Assembly: GCF_027923545.1 (NCBI RefSeq) | Contig: NZ_BROH01000002.1 | Location: forward strand, 310,001-374,000 | Direction: 5' to 3' | DNA length: 64,000 nucleotides | DNA from: Sinisalibacter aestuarii | Lineage (GTDB): Bacteria > Pseudomonadota > Alphaproteobacteria > Rhodobacterales > Rhodobacteraceae | In this document: in pieces, positions 33,179-42,332 of the stretch | Layout: each line of letters begins with the position of its first letter | Position numbering within the stretch: position 1 is the stretch's first letter | Notes under the pieces: generated by a model | The model's input: only the letters and a program-made list of their open reading frames with translations | Database searches by the model: none | Told to the model about the DNA's origin: nothing | Program-made: the position numbers and the translations under genes

Positions 33179-33652
33179 TCAGCCCTCGTAATCGGCATCG
33201 GGCAGCGGCGGGCCGAACCGGGCCAGCATCCGGTCGCGGATCTGGTCACGGGTCTGGCGATAGGCCCCCAGCTTTTCCTCCCGCGCGGTGCCCAGCCCGG
33301 TCGGGTCCATCACCGGCCAGTATTCCACCTCGAGGTGATGAAAGCGGGTCAGCTCCAGCACCCGGCGCTGGCTTGCCGGGCTGAGCGCGACGATCAGGTC
33401 ATAGGCGGACAGATCGTCGCCCCATTCCTGCATCTGGTCGAAGCTGCGCACCTTGTGCTGGTGCAGGGGCACGCCGATCTCTTCGCAGACGGCGACGCTG
33501 AAGCCATCCACCTCCAGCTCGCCCTTCACCCCGGCGGACTGGACATAGACCCTGTCGCCGTAGAACTTTTTCATCATTCCCTCGGCCATGGGCGAGCGTA
33601 CCGCGTTGTGATCGCAGCAAAACAGGATCGACTGGGGGAGCGCCTTGCCCAA
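33179..33652 (-). CDS. Low-molecular-weight phosphatase family protein
   Basis: In this 157-residue protein the P-loop CDHNAVRS (C13-x5-R19) and the general-acid D116 (MDPTG) match the LMW protein-tyrosine phosphatase/arsenate-reductase fold. The P-loop is not the classic CxGNxCRS, as in the rhodobacteral group found beside UPF0262 and infA. Substrate is unknown. It lies three bases upstream of UPF0262's end, in the same direction, and is part of the conserved block. Confidence 0.88.
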   Translation of the reverse strand: MGKALPQSILFCCDHNAVRSPMAEGMMKKFYGDRVYVQSAGVKGELEVDGFSVAVCEEIGVPLHQHKVRSFDQMQEWGDDLSAYDLIVALSPASQRRVLELTRFHHLEVEYWPVMDPTGLGTAREEKLGAYRQTRDQIRDRMLARFGPPLPDADYEG

Positions 33653-33655
33653 GCC

Positions 33656-34135
33656 CTACCCCCAGTGCAGCACGCAGATGAGGGTAAAGAGGCGGCGGGC
33701 GGTATCGCGGTCCACCTCGGCCTTGCCGGCGAGCCGCTCCATCACCACCCGCGCGCCCTCGTCATGGATGCCGCGCCGGGCCATGTCGATGGTTTCGATC
33801 TGGGCGGGCGGCAGCTTTTTCACCGCGTCGAAGTAGCTTTCGCAGATCTGGAAGTAATCCTTCACCACCTGCCGGAACGGCCCGAGCGACAGGTGAAATT
33901 CGCCCGCCTTCTCGCCCCCCGGCTCGGTGGCGATGTCGACCACCAGCCGCTTGTCGCGGATCGACAGATGCAGCGCATAGGGGCCTCCGGGCGGGGTCTG
34001 GTCGCCACGGGCGACGGGGGCGAAGCTGTTCTGTTCGAGAAGATCGAACACCGCCACCTTGCGCTCCTGCTCGATCTCGGGCGTGGGAGCGGCAAGGCCG
34101 GTATCGTCGATCTCGATCTTTGCGATGCGGTTCAT
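33656..34135 (-). CDS. UPF0262 family protein
   Basis: This 159-residue protein starts MNRIAKIEIDD, with the family features VAVFDLLEQNSF, YALHLSIRDKRLVVDI and IETIDMARRGIHDEGA. The start at 34135 is preferred to an upstream TTG at 34162. Function is unknown; the family is confined to Alphaproteobacteria and is often found between hisD and the phosphatase gene. Here the gene upstream is znuB, so the usual hisD neighbour is absent from the window. Confidence 0.9.
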   Translation of the reverse strand: MNRIAKIEIDDTGLAAPTPEIEQERKVAVFDLLEQNSFAPVARGDQTPPGGPYALHLSIRDKRLVVDIATEPGGEKAGEFHLSLGPFRQVVKDYFQICESYFDAVKKLPPAQIETIDMARRGIHDEGARVVMERLAGKAEVDRDTARRLFTLICVLHWG

Positions 34136-34200
34136 GGGGCCATCCGGGGCTGTCTCGCCCAAGGGTTAGCCCAAGGACCGGATGGGCACAACGGCAGGGC

Positions 34201-34986
34201 TCAGTGGCGGCGGCCAAAGAGGGCGACGAGCAGGAACAGCCCGGCGGCGACGGTGACGATGCTGGGGCCTGCCGGCGTGTCGAAGCTGTAGGAGGCCCAG
34301 AGCCCGCCCAGCGCCGCAGCCGCGCCGATCGCCGCCGCGCCGAAGGCCATTCCCTCGGGCGTGCGCACGAGGCCGCGCGCGGCGGCGGCGGGGATGATGA
34401 GCATGGCGGCGATCAGCAGCGCCCCCACCACCTTCAGTGCCACGGCAACCACCACCGCCAGCGCCAGCGTGAGCACCAGCCCCTCGCGGTCGGCGTCGAT
34501 GCCGGAGGCGGCGGCCAACTCGCGCGAGAGCGTCGCCGTCAGCAGCCGCGACCAGCGCCAGCCGAGCAGCGCCACCACGAAACCCGCGCCGCCCCAGATC
34601 ACCGCGAGATCGGGCCGGGTGACGGCGAGGATGTCGCCAAACAGAAAGGCCGAAAGGTCGACCCGCACGCCGGGCACGAAAGAAATGGCCACGATCCCGA
34701 GCGCCAGCGCCGAATGCGAGAGCACCCCAAGCGTGGCATCCATCGCGTGGCCCTTGGTGGAAAGCCAGCTCACCGCCGCCGCCATCGCCAGCGCCACCAG
34801 CAGCGTGCCGAGCGTGACCGGGGCCGAAAAGATCAGCGCCAGCGCCACACCCAGAATGGCGGCATGGGCCGTGGCATCGCCGAAATAGGCCATCCGCCGC
34901 CAGACCACGAAGCTGCCGAGCGGCCCGGCCGCCAACGCGATGCCCACACCCGCCAGAGCGGCGCGCAGGAGGAAATCATCCAGCAT
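34201..34986 (-). CDS. znuB: Zinc ABC transporter permease ZnuB
   Basis: This 261-residue permease of the ABC-3 family has seven to eight hydrophobic segments (LAAGPLGSFVVWRRMAYFGDA; LGTLLVALAMAAAVSWL; LKVVGALLIAAMLIIPAAAA). The MAYFGDATAHAAILG segment is diagnostic. The start at 34986 overlaps the end of znuC by 11 bases; a longer frame upstream is a reading of znuC's His codons. It imports zinc with ZnuA and ZnuC under Zur control. Confidence 0.94.
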   Translation of the reverse strand: MLDDFLLRAALAGVGIALAAGPLGSFVVWRRMAYFGDATAHAAILGVALALIFSAPVTLGTLLVALAMAAAVSWLSTKGHAMDATLGVLSHSALALGIVAISFVPGVRVDLSAFLFGDILAVTRPDLAVIWGGAGFVVALLGWRWSRLLTATLSRELAAASGIDADREGLVLTLALAVVVAVALKVVGALLIAAMLIIPAAAARGLVRTPEGMAFGAAAIGAAAALGGLWASYSFDTPAGPSIVTVAAGLFLLVALFGRRH

Positions 34987-35725
34987 GATCGCCTCCGTGG
35001 CCGTGGCTGTGGTCATGATCGTGTTCGTGGTCGTGGTCGTGCTGATAAAGCGCCAGCGCGCCATGGGTGCCGTGGCCGAACAGCGCGCGGTATTCCGGCG
35101 CGCTCTGCACCACGGTCGGCGTGCCCGAGCAGCAGACATGGTGGTTGAGGCAGACCACCCGGTCGGAGGCGCTCATCACCACATGCAGATCGTGGCTGAC
35201 CATGAACACGCCCATGCCCGTCTCGCGCCGGACCTGTTCGAGAAGCTCGTAAAAGCTCGCCTCGCCCGGCTGGTCGAGGCCCTGGGTGGGTTCGTCGAGC
35301 ACCAGAAGCTGCGGATCGGTGAGCAGCGCGCGGGCCAGCAGCACGCGCTGGAACTGCCCGCCCGAAAGCGCCGTCATCTGGCGCTGTTCAAGCCCTTCGA
35401 TCCCGGAGCGCGCGGCCACCGCCGCCACCTCCGCCGGCGCATGCCGGGTGGGCAGCGACAGGAAGCGCGTCACCGTCATCGGCAGGCTCGCGTCGATATG
35501 CAGTTTCTGCGGCACATAGCCGAGCCGCAGACCGGGCACGCGGGTGACGGTGCCGCGATCGGGGCGCACCACGCCGAGCAGCACCTTGACCAGCGTCGAT
35601 TTACCCGAACCATTGGGGCCGACGAGGGTGACGATCTCGCCCGGCTCAACCTCCACATCCACCCCGTCCAGCACCAGCGCCCCGCCATAGGAAACGTGGA
35701 TATCGCGCGCCGCGATCAGGCTCAT
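34976..35725 (-). CDS. znuC: Zinc ABC transporter ATP-binding protein ZnuC
   Basis: In this 249-residue ATPase, Walker A is GPNGSGKST (Lys42), signature LSGGQFQRVLLARAL, Walker B LLVLDEPTQGLD and switch MVSHDLHVVM. The C-terminus is a His/Asp-rich tail (HDHDHEHDHDHSHGHGGDH) likely to bind zinc. The start overlaps the zur stop by ATGA; an in-frame start nine codons upstream lies within zur and is not used. Confidence 0.95.
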   Translation of the reverse strand: MSLIAARDIHVSYGGALVLDGVDVEVEPGEIVTLVGPNGSGKSTLVKVLLGVVRPDRGTVTRVPGLRLGYVPQKLHIDASLPMTVTRFLSLPTRHAPAEVAAVAARSGIEGLEQRQMTALSGGQFQRVLLARALLTDPQLLVLDEPTQGLDQPGEASFYELLEQVRRETGMGVFMVSHDLHVVMSASDRVVCLNHHVCCSGTPTVVQSAPEYRALFGHGTHGALALYQHDHDHEHDHDHSHGHGGDHAG

Positions 35726-36216
35726 GCATCGGTCTCCCGGCAGGCCGGGCACAGGCCCAGCGCCTCGACATGGGCCCGCTCGATGGCAAAGCCGATCTCG
35801 CCCGCCGCCCGTTCGAGCGAATCCTGCACGCTGCGCCCCGGCGCTTCGGCGACCACGTGGCAGTGCTCACAGATCAGGAAAACGGGCGCGTGCTTATGCC
35901 CGCCCGGATGGGTGCAGGCAGTGAAGGCGTTAAGCCGCTGGATGCGGTGGACAAGCCCCTGATCGACCAGAAAATCGAGCGCCCGGTAGGCCACCGGCGG
36001 CTGGTGGCCAAACCCGTCTTCCGCCAGCCGGTCGAGCACATCGTAGGCCCCCATCGCCTTGTGGGTTTCAAGCAGAATCTCCAGCGCCCGCCGCCGCACC
36101 GGGGTAAGCCGCGCGCCGGTCTCGGCGCAGATTTCCTCGGCCCGCGCCAGCGCCTCGGCGGCGCAGGTGGCGTGGTCATGCGGCGCGAAGGCCTGGGCGG
36201 GATCATGGGCGTGCAT
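35722..36216 (-). CDS. zur: Zinc uptake regulator Zur (Fur family)
   Basis: This 164-residue protein has a Fur-type winged helix (RLTPVRRRALEILLETHKAMGAYDVLDRL; quoted in part as RLTPVRRRALEILLETHKAM). The metal-binding C-terminal domain has the structural-zinc cysteine pairs CEHC and CPAC, and the His-rich HPGGHKHAP. The N-terminus is also His-bearing. It heads the zur-znuC-znuB operon and is divergent from znuA. Two Zur boxes in the shared spacer indicate it represses both directions when zinc is sufficient. Confidence 0.94.
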   Translation of the reverse strand: MHAHDPAQAFAPHDHATCAAEALARAEEICAETGARLTPVRRRALEILLETHKAMGAYDVLDRLAEDGFGHQPPVAYRALDFLVDQGLVHRIQRLNAFTACTHPGGHKHAPVFLICEHCHVVAEAPGRSVQDSLERAAGEIGFAIERAHVEALGLCPACRETDA

Positions 36217-36240
36217 CTTGTCTCTTGCGCTCCGGTTTTG

Positions 36241-36258
36241 GTGATATTATAACATCAC
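36241..36258. promoter_or_regulatory. Zur box 1
   Basis: GTGATATTATAACATCAC is an 18-base near-perfect palindrome (one unmatched pair) of the alphaproteobacterial Zur type. It lies 25 bases before zur's start, in the zur/znuA spacer. Confidence 0.85.
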
Positions 36259-36269
36259 CCTCACATAGC

Positions 36270-36287
36270 GTAATGCTATAACATCAC
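36270..36287. promoter_or_regulatory. Zur box 2
   Basis: GTAATGCTATAACATCAC shares the GTxAT...ATAACATCAC pattern with box 1. Its centre is 29 bases from the first, and it lies 23 bases before the znuA ATG. The pair suggests separate or cooperative control of the two divergent promoters. Confidence 0.8.
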
Positions 36288-36309
36288 TTAGCTCTCCACA
36301 AGGTGCCCC

Positions 36310-37248
36310 ATGTTCCGAACCGCCTCCCTGCTCTCGCTTCTCGCCCTGCCCGCTTTCGCCGAGCCACCCAAGGTGGTGGCCGATATCGCCCCCGTACACG
36401 CGCTGGTGGCGCAGGTGATGGAGGGAGTGGGCGAACCGGACCTGCTGCTCGATCAGGACGCCAACCCCCATGCGGCGCAACTGCGGCCCAGCCAGGCGCG
36501 TATGCTGGCGGAGGCCGATCTTGTGATCTGGGTCGGCCCGGAGCTCAGCCCCTGGCTCGAACACACGATCGACGGGCTGGGCACGGCGGATTCGCTGGTG
36601 CTGATGGAGAGCCCCGCGACCACGCTGCGGGATTTTGCGGCGCCGGCGGAGGAGGATGACCACGATCACGGCGAAGACCATGACGATCACGCGGATGATG
36701 ATCACGCAGAAGACGATCACGACCACGGCGACAAAGACCCTCACCTTTGGCTGTCGGTCGACAATGCCCGCGCCTGGCTTGGCCTCTTTGCCGACGAGCT
36801 TGCCACGCGCGACCCCGACAATGCCGACACCTACCGCGCCAATGCCCTGAAGGCCCAGGCCGGGATCGACGGTCTCGCCGCCGGCATCGAGGCCACCCTT
36901 GCCCCCCATGCCGGGGCCGAGATCGTCACCTTCCACGCGGCCTTTGGCTATTTCGCAGACCGCTTTCCGGTGACCGTCGTGGGCAGCGTCCGCCCCGGCG
37001 ACGCCGCCTCCCCCTCCGCCGCCGCGCTCGCCGCGCTGCGTGACCTCGTGGCCGAGCACGACATCGCCTGCGCCTTTGCCGAACCGGCCTTCGATCCCGG
37101 CCTGATCGACGCCATAGCCGGCGATACCGGCCTCAGGATCGGCGTGCTCGACCCGACCGGCGCCTTGCAGGAGCCGGGGCCGGGGCACTATGCGGCCACG
37201 CTCCAGACCATTGCCGACGGCATCGTTGAGTGCATCGAACGCGAGTAA
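36310..37248 (+). CDS. znuA: Zinc ABC transporter substrate-binding protein ZnuA
   Basis: This 312-residue periplasmic zinc receptor has a signal peptide (about 1-17, ending LPAFA). Zinc ligands are visible as His in NPHAAQLRPSQ, DPHLWLS and TFHAAFGYFADRF and an acidic residue in EPAFDPGLI. A long His/Asp-rich loop (about 117-142) characteristic of ZnuA separates the lobes' first parts. It is transcribed alone, divergent from zur, and ends at a strong terminator. Confidence 0.95.
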   Translation: MFRTASLLSLLALPAFAEPPKVVADIAPVHALVAQVMEGVGEPDLLLDQDANPHAAQLRPSQARMLAEADLVIWVGPELSPWLEHTIDGLGTADSLVLMESPATTLRDFAAPAEEDDHDHGEDHDDHADDDHAEDDHDHGDKDPHLWLSVDNARAWLGLFADELATRDPDNADTYRANALKAQAGIDGLAAGIEATLAPHAGAEIVTFHAAFGYFADRFPVTVVGSVRPGDAASPSAAALAALRDLVAEHDIACAFAEPAFDPGLIDAIAGDTGLRIGVLDPTGALQEPGPGHYAATLQTIADGIVECIERE

Positions 37249-37270
37249 GCTCTGCCCGGCCATGCTGGTG

Positions 37271-37304
37271 AGAGGCCGGGGCATCCGCTCCGGCCTCTTT
37301 TTTT
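37271..37304 (+). terminator. Rho-independent terminator after znuA
   Basis: AGAGGCCGG pairs with CCGGCCTCT around GGCATCCGCT and runs straight into a seven-T tract. It lies 22 bases after the znuA stop and just before the convergent oxoprolinase end. Confidence 0.9.
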
Positions 37305-37321
37305 GTGCGCTGGTATGAGCC

Positions 37322-40300
37322 TCAGCCCCAGCCGCCACCGCCCGGCGTGCGCATCTCGAAAACGCCGCCCGCCGGCAGGGCCACCTCGGCGTTGCCGCCC
37401 AGCACCTCGCGCCGCCCGTCCGGCCATTCGGCGATGTTCTCGCCCAGCGCCCCCGATGCGCCGCCACCCATGCCGAAGGGCGGCACCTTGCGGCTGAGCG
37501 ACAATGTGGTCACCGTCACCGGCGCGAGGAACCTGAGCCGCCGCACCACGCCATTGCCGCCATGCCAGCGCCCCGCGCCGCCCGAACCCGAGCGGATCGC
37601 AAAGCTTTCGAGCCGGACGGGAAAGCGCTTTTCCAGCACTTCGGGATCGGTCATCCGGGTATTGGTCATATGGCTCTGCACCGCATCGCATCCATCGAAG
37701 CCCGGCCCCGCCCCGGTGCCGCCGGCAATCGTCTCGTAATTCTGGAAGTCGTCATTGCCCCAGATGAAATTGTTCATCGTGCCCTGGCTCGCGGCCATCG
37801 CCCCGAGCGCGCCCATCAGCGCATTGCAGGCGGCCTGGCTCACCTCGGTATTGCCCGCGATCACCGCCGCCGGATAGGCCGGATTGAGCATCGAGCCTTC
37901 CGGCACGATAATCTCAAGAGGCTTCAGGCAGCCCTCGTTGAGCGGGATCGCGCTGCCCACCAAGGTACGAAATGTGTAAAGAACCACGGCGCGGGAGATC
38001 GAAAGTGGGGCATTATAGTTGCCTTTGTGCTGGCCGGAGGTGCCGGTGAAATCCACCACCGCGCGGCGGTTCGCCCGGTCCACCCGCACCGCCACCCGGA
38101 TCTCGACGCCATGATCCAGCGGATAGACAAAGCTGCCATCGCTCAGCCGGTCGATCACCCGGCGCACGCTTTCCTCGGCATTGTCCTGCACATGGCCCAT
38201 ATAGGCGCGCACCACATCGAGGCCGTAGTTTTCGACCACGCGCAAAAGCTCGCGCCGCCCGGTCTCGTTCGCCGCCACCTGCGCCTTGAGATCGGCGATG
38301 TTCTGGTCAGGCTGCCGGGCGGGCCATCGGCCCGAGGCAAGCACGCCACGCGCATCGGCCTCCAGAAAACGTCCGCCATCGACCAGCTTCACATTGTCGA
38401 TCAGCACACCCTCCTGCTCGATCCGGGTGCTGTCGGGCGGACCGGAGCCGGGCGTGCGCCCGCCGATATCGGCATGATGCCCGCGCGAGCCGAGCCAGAA
38501 CGCCACCGCGCCGCCGACGAAAACCGGCGTTACCACCGTTACATCCGGCAGATGGGTGCCGCCGTTGAAGGGCGAGTTGAGCATGTAGCTGTCGCCGGGT
38601 TTCAGCCTGCCCGCAATCTCGCGCATCACCGTGCGGATGCTTTCGGCCATCGAGCCCAGATGCACCGGCACATGCGGCGCATTGGCCACCAGATCGCCCG
38701 CGCCGTCGAAGATCGCGCAGGAAAAATCCAGCCGCTCCTTGATGTTCACGCTCCACGAGGTGTTGGCGAGCGTCGCCCCCATCTGGTCGGCGACCGACAT
38801 GAACAGGTTGTTGAACACTTCCAGCAGCACCGGATCGGCCCCGGTGCCCGCCGCCAGGGGCCGGGCCCTGGCCGCGATACGCTCAAGGATCAGGTTGCCC
38901 TGCCCGTCCACCCGCGCCGCCCAGCCAGGCTCGACCACATTGGTGCCGGTCGGCTCGGTGACGATAGCCGGGCCGTGCAGCGCGGCGCCTTCGGGCAGGC
39001 TCTGCCGGTCATACAGCGCCACCTCGCCCCAGCCGCCGAAATAGCCCGGCACCTGCGCGACCGGCACGCCATCGCCCTCGGGCGCACGGCCCGAAACCTC
39101 CGCCCCCGTCGCGCCCACCGCTTCGACCGCCAGCGCCTCGAACAGGAGCGCGCGTTCGGGCGAATGGAACCCAAACCGCGCCTCATGCGCCGCCTCGAAG
39201 TCCGCCCGCATCCGCGCCGCGCCGCACAAGTCCACATCCAGCGCCTGATGCGAGCCCTCGTAGCGCAGAAACACCCGGCGCGCGGTCTCGACCGAGGCCA
39301 CACCCTGCGCGCGCACCTCCCGCTCGGCTTCCGCCGCCAGCGCATCGAGCCGCGCCCCCGCTTCGGCCAGCGCCGAAACCGGCGCATCGAACTGCGCCTC
39401 GCGCAGCGCGCGAATATCGGCCAGCCCCATGCCAAAGGCCGAGAGCACGCCCGCATGGGGGTGCAGAAACACCCGTTTCATCCCCAGCGCATCGGCCACC
39501 CGGCAGGCATGTTGCCCGCCCGCACCGCCGAAACATTGCAGCGTGTAGCCGGTCACGTCATGGCCGCGCTCGACGCTGATCTTCTTGATCGCCGCGGCCA
39601 TATTGTCGACGGCGATCCGCAGGAACCCCTCGGCCACCTCCTCGGGCGCGCGCTCCGGCTCTCCGGTGGCCGCCGCGATCTCGCGCGCCAGCGCCGCAAA
39701 GCCCGCGCGCACCGCCGCCATATCGAGCGCTTCATTGCCACCGGGGCCGAACACATGGGGAAAATGCGCCGGGTTCAGCCGCCCCAACATCACGTTGCAA
39801 TCGGTCACCGTGAGCGGCCCGCCGCGCCGGTAGCAGGCCGGGCCGGGATCGGCCCCGGCGCTTTCCGGCCCGACCTGATAGCGCCCGTCGCGGAACGACA
39901 GGATCGACCCGCCCCCCGCCGCCACCGTGTGAATGTCCATCATCGGCGCGCGCATCCGCACGCCGGCCACCTCGGTCTCGAAGCTGCGCTCATAGGCGCC
40001 GGCATAATGGCTCACATCGGTCGAGGTGCCGCCCATGTCAAAGCCGATCAGCCGGTCATACCCCGCCGCTTCAGCGGTGCGCACCATACCGACGATCCCG
40101 CCCGCCGGGCCGGAGAGGATCGCATCCTTGCCCTGAAACCGGCGCGCATCGGTCAGCCCGCCATTGGACTGCATGAAGTAGAGCCCGCCCGTGGCGCGGC
40201 CAAGGTCGAGCGCCGCCTCCACCTGCGCCACGTAACGGCGCAGGATCGGCGAGAGATAGGCATCCACCACCGTGGTATCGCCCCTGCCCACCAGCTTCGC

Positions 40301-40897
40301 CAGGCGCGAGACCTCGTGGCTGGCGCTCACCTGGGTAAACCCCGCCTCCCGCGCAAGCTCGGCGGCGCGGATCTCATGCGCCGGGTTCACATGGGCATGA
40401 AGGAAGGCGATGGCCACCGCGCCGATCCCTTCCGCCCGCGCCGCCGCCAAGGCAGCCGCCAGCGCCTGCTCATCGAGATTTGTGATCACATTACCGACAG
40501 CGTCGAGACGTTCCTGCGCCTCGACCACCCGTTCATAGAGCAGATCGGGCCGCTTGATTTGCAGGGAAAACAGGTCGGGCCGCGTCTGGTAGCCGATCCG
40601 CAGGAGATCGCCGAAGCCTTTTGTGATCACAAGAAGAACCCGGTCGCCCTTGCGCTCCAGCAGCGCGTTGGTGGCCACCGTGGTGCCCATCTTCACCGCC
40701 CGGATCGCATCATCGGGGATCGGCACGCCCGGCGCGAGGCCAAGGCATTGACGAATGCCCTCCACCGCTGCGTCAGCGTAGCGCCCGGCGTTTTCCGACA
40801 GCAGCTTCAGCGTCTCCACCGCGCCATCCGGCCGGCGCGCCACCACATCGGTAAAGGTGCCGCCCCGGTCGATCCAGAATTCCCACGCGCCGCTCAT
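37322..40897 (-). CDS. 5-oxoprolinase/hydantoinase (fused HyuA-HyuB)
   Basis: This 1191-residue protein joins a HyuA half (about 1-680: [41 protein letters not shown]) to a HyuB half (about 690-1190: NVIPPTD-like [36 protein letters not shown]). The fused layout is that of ATP-dependent 5-oxoprolinases, which open 5-oxoproline to glutamate; N-methylhydantoinases share it. It is the last gene of a leftward run with an FAD oxidase and an aminotransferase, so a link to gamma-glutamyl intermediates of putrescine breakdown is possible. Long antisense frames over it are GC artefacts. Confidence 0.9.
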   Translation of the reverse strand: MSGAWEFWIDRGGTFTDVVARRPDGAVETLKLLSENAGRYADAAVEGIRQCLGLAPGVPIPDDAIRAVKMGTTVATNALLERKGDRVLLVITKGFGDLLRIGYQTRPDLFSLQIKRPDLLYERVVEAQERLDAVGNVITNLDEQALAAALAAARAEGIGAVAIAFLHAHVNPAHEIRAAELAREAGFTQVSASHEVSRLAKLVGRGDTTVVDAYLSPILRRYVAQVEAALDLGRATGGLYFMQSNGGLTDARRFQGKDAILSGPAGGIVGMVRTAEAAGYDRLIGFDMGGTSTDVSHYAGAYERSFETEVAGVRMRAPMMDIHTVAAGGGSILSFRDGRYQVGPESAGADPGPACYRRGGPLTVTDCNVMLGRLNPAHFPHVFGPGGNEALDMAAVRAGFAALAREIAAATGEPERAPEEVAEGFLRIAVDNMAAAIKKISVERGHDVTGYTLQCFGGAGGQHACRVADALGMKRVFLHPHAGVLSAFGMGLADIRALREAQFDAPVSALAEAGARLDALAAEAEREVRAQGVASVETARRVFLRYEGSHQALDVDLCGAARMRADFEAAHEARFGFHSPERALLFEALAVEAVGATGAEVSGRAPEGDGVPVAQVPGYFGGWGEVALYDRQSLPEGAALHGPAIVTEPTGTNVVEPGWAARVDGQGNLILERIAARARPLAAGTGADPVLLEVFNNLFMSVADQMGATLANTSWSVNIKERLDFSCAIFDGAGDLVANAPHVPVHLGSMAESIRTVMREIAGRLKPGDSYMLNSPFNGGTHLPDVTVVTPVFVGGAVAFWLGSRGHHADIGGRTPGSGPPDSTRIEQEGVLIDNVKLVDGGRFLEADARGVLASGRWPARQPDQNIADLKAQVAANETGRRELLRVVENYGLDVVRAYMGHVQDNAEESVRRVIDRLSDGSFVYPLDHGVEIRVAVRVDRANRRAVVDFTGTSGQHKGNYNAPLSISRAVVLYTFRTLVGSAIPLNEGCLKPLEIIVPEGSMLNPAYPAAVIAGNTEVSQAACNALMGALGAMAASQGTMNNFIWGNDDFQNYETIAGGTGAGPGFDGCDAVQSHMTNTRMTDPEVLEKRFPVRLESFAIRSGSGGAGRWHGGNGVVRRLRFLAPVTVTTLSLSRKVPPFGMGGGASGALGENIAEWPDGRREVLGGNAEVALPAGGVFEMRTPGGGGWG

Positions 40898-40949
40898 ACC
40901 GCCTCCGCTGCCACCGGATATGGGTCCGACAGGGGGGCCGGAATGTCAA

Positions 40950-42257
40950 TCAGAGCTTGTCGCGCAGCGAGAACCAGAGCATCGCCAGCACCAGGAGCGG
41001 CGTGCGCATCGCCGGACCGCCGGGAAAGCGCAAGGTCGGCACCGAGGCCATCAGGTCAAACCGCCCCGCCTGCCCCAGCATCGCCTCCGCCGCCAGCTTG
41101 CCGCCCAGCGTGGCCAGCGCCACGCCGTGGCCGGAATAGCCCCCGGCGGTGAGGATATTGCCCGAGATCCGCTCGAAATGCGGCATCCGGTTCACCGTGA
41201 TCCCCAGCGTCCCGCCCCAGGCATAGTCGATCTTCGCCTGCGCGAGCTGCGGGAAAATCTCCAGCATCGGCCCGCGCGCCTTGGCGGCGATATCGGCGGG
41301 AAACCGGTAGCCATAGCTCTCGCCGCCGCCGAACAGCATCCGTCTGTCTTCCGACAGCCGGAAATAGTTGATGACGAATTTCGAATCCGCCACCGCCTGG
41401 TTTTCCGGGATCAGTTCATCGGCCAGCGCCCCGAGCGGTTCGGTGGCGATCATGAAATTGTTGATCGGCATCACCTTCGACGCGATCCGCCTGTCGAGAT
41501 CGCCGAGATAGCCGTTCGTGGCCCAGAGCAGGTAGCGCGCCGAAACTTTGGCCTTGGCGGTGCCGAGCCGCACCGGCTCGCTCTCCGACACCCACCCGAC
41601 CCGCGAGCGCTCGAATATCCGCGCGCCCGCCTCCCGTGCGGCGCGCGCCAGCCCCAAAGCATAGTTCAGCGGGTGCAAATGCCCGCCCCCCATATCCTCC
41701 ACGCCGCCAAAATAGGCCCCGGACCCGACCTTTGCCCGGATCTCGTCCCGCGCCAGCGGGCGGATCCTGTCATAGCCGTAGTCACGGTTCAGCTTTTCGG
41801 CATAGGCGTGGGAATGGGCCACGAAGCGCTGGCGGTGATCGGCATGGATCAGCCCCGGCACATAAGCGGCCTCGGGCGCGTAGCGCCTGGCATAGTCGAT
41901 GGTCAGATCGACGCTTTCGACCGCGATATCCCACAACCGGCGCGCCATGTCAGGGCCGACCATCTCTTCCAGCCCGTCCTGATCCACCCGCTGGCCCGGA
42001 TGCACCTGCCCGCCATTGCGCCCCGATGCGCCAAAGCCCACCCGATGCGCTTCCAGCACCACCACATCCATGCCCGCCTCGGCCAGATGCAACGCTGCCG
42101 AAAGCCCGGTGAAGCCGCCGCCGATCACCGCCACGTCGCAGGCAATCTCGCCCAAAGCCTCGTCGAACGGCTCCAGCGCCGTCGCCGTCGCGGCATAATA
42201 CGAGCCGGGATATTCCCCAGGCCGGTCATTGGCGGTGAGAATGTCGAGCCGCGCCAT
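40950..42257 (-). CDS. FAD-dependent oxidoreductase, PuuB-like (copy 1)
   Basis: This is a 435-residue DAO-family flavoenzyme. The dinucleotide site is CDVAVIGGGFTGLSAALHLAEAG (about 40-62; VIGGGFTGLSAALHL), followed by FGASGRNGGQVHPGQ. The N-terminal SYYAATATALEPFD and C-terminal AGGYSGHGVALATLGGKL match gamma-glutamylputrescine oxidase types. It lies between the aminotransferase and oxoprolinase genes in one direction. A paralogue is at 50075-51397, so the two may act on different amines. Confidence 0.85.
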   Translation of the reverse strand: MARLDILTANDRPGEYPGSYYAATATALEPFDEALGEIACDVAVIGGGFTGLSAALHLAEAGMDVVVLEAHRVGFGASGRNGGQVHPGQRVDQDGLEEMVGPDMARRLWDIAVESVDLTIDYARRYAPEAAYVPGLIHADHRQRFVAHSHAYAEKLNRDYGYDRIRPLARDEIRAKVGSGAYFGGVEDMGGGHLHPLNYALGLARAAREAGARIFERSRVGWVSESEPVRLGTAKAKVSARYLLWATNGYLGDLDRRIASKVMPINNFMIATEPLGALADELIPENQAVADSKFVINYFRLSEDRRMLFGGGESYGYRFPADIAAKARGPMLEIFPQLAQAKIDYAWGGTLGITVNRMPHFERISGNILTAGGYSGHGVALATLGGKLAAEAMLGQAGRFDLMASVPTLRFPGGPAMRTPLLVLAMLWFSLRDKL

Positions 42258-42276
42258 GATGCCCTTTCATCTTGCC

Positions 42277-42316
42277 CAAAATATCCCGGGGAGCGCGAGG
42301 GGCAGCGCCCCTCGCC
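42277..42316. repeat. Dispersed GC-rich hairpin repeat, copy 1
   Basis: CAAAATATCCCGGGGAGCGC leads into GCGAGGGGC-AGC-GCCCCTCGC, a nine-pair stem. A near copy is at 52755-52798. It sits in the spacer between the aminotransferase and oxidase genes, so it could attenuate read-through. Confidence 0.7.
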
Positions 42317-42332
42317 CCGCCCGCCGCAGGCG

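Noticed and set aside
36660-36740. A His/Asp-codon repeat in znuA as a DNA-level tandem repeat
   Set aside because: It is the coding sequence of the usual ZnuA metal-binding loop, not an independent repeat element.
37562-41152. A 1196-codon open frame antisense to the oxoprolinase and its neighbour
   Set aside because: It is rich in His, Arg and Pro with no family motifs, and the opposite strand encodes clear, conserved enzymes. It is a product of high GC third positions.
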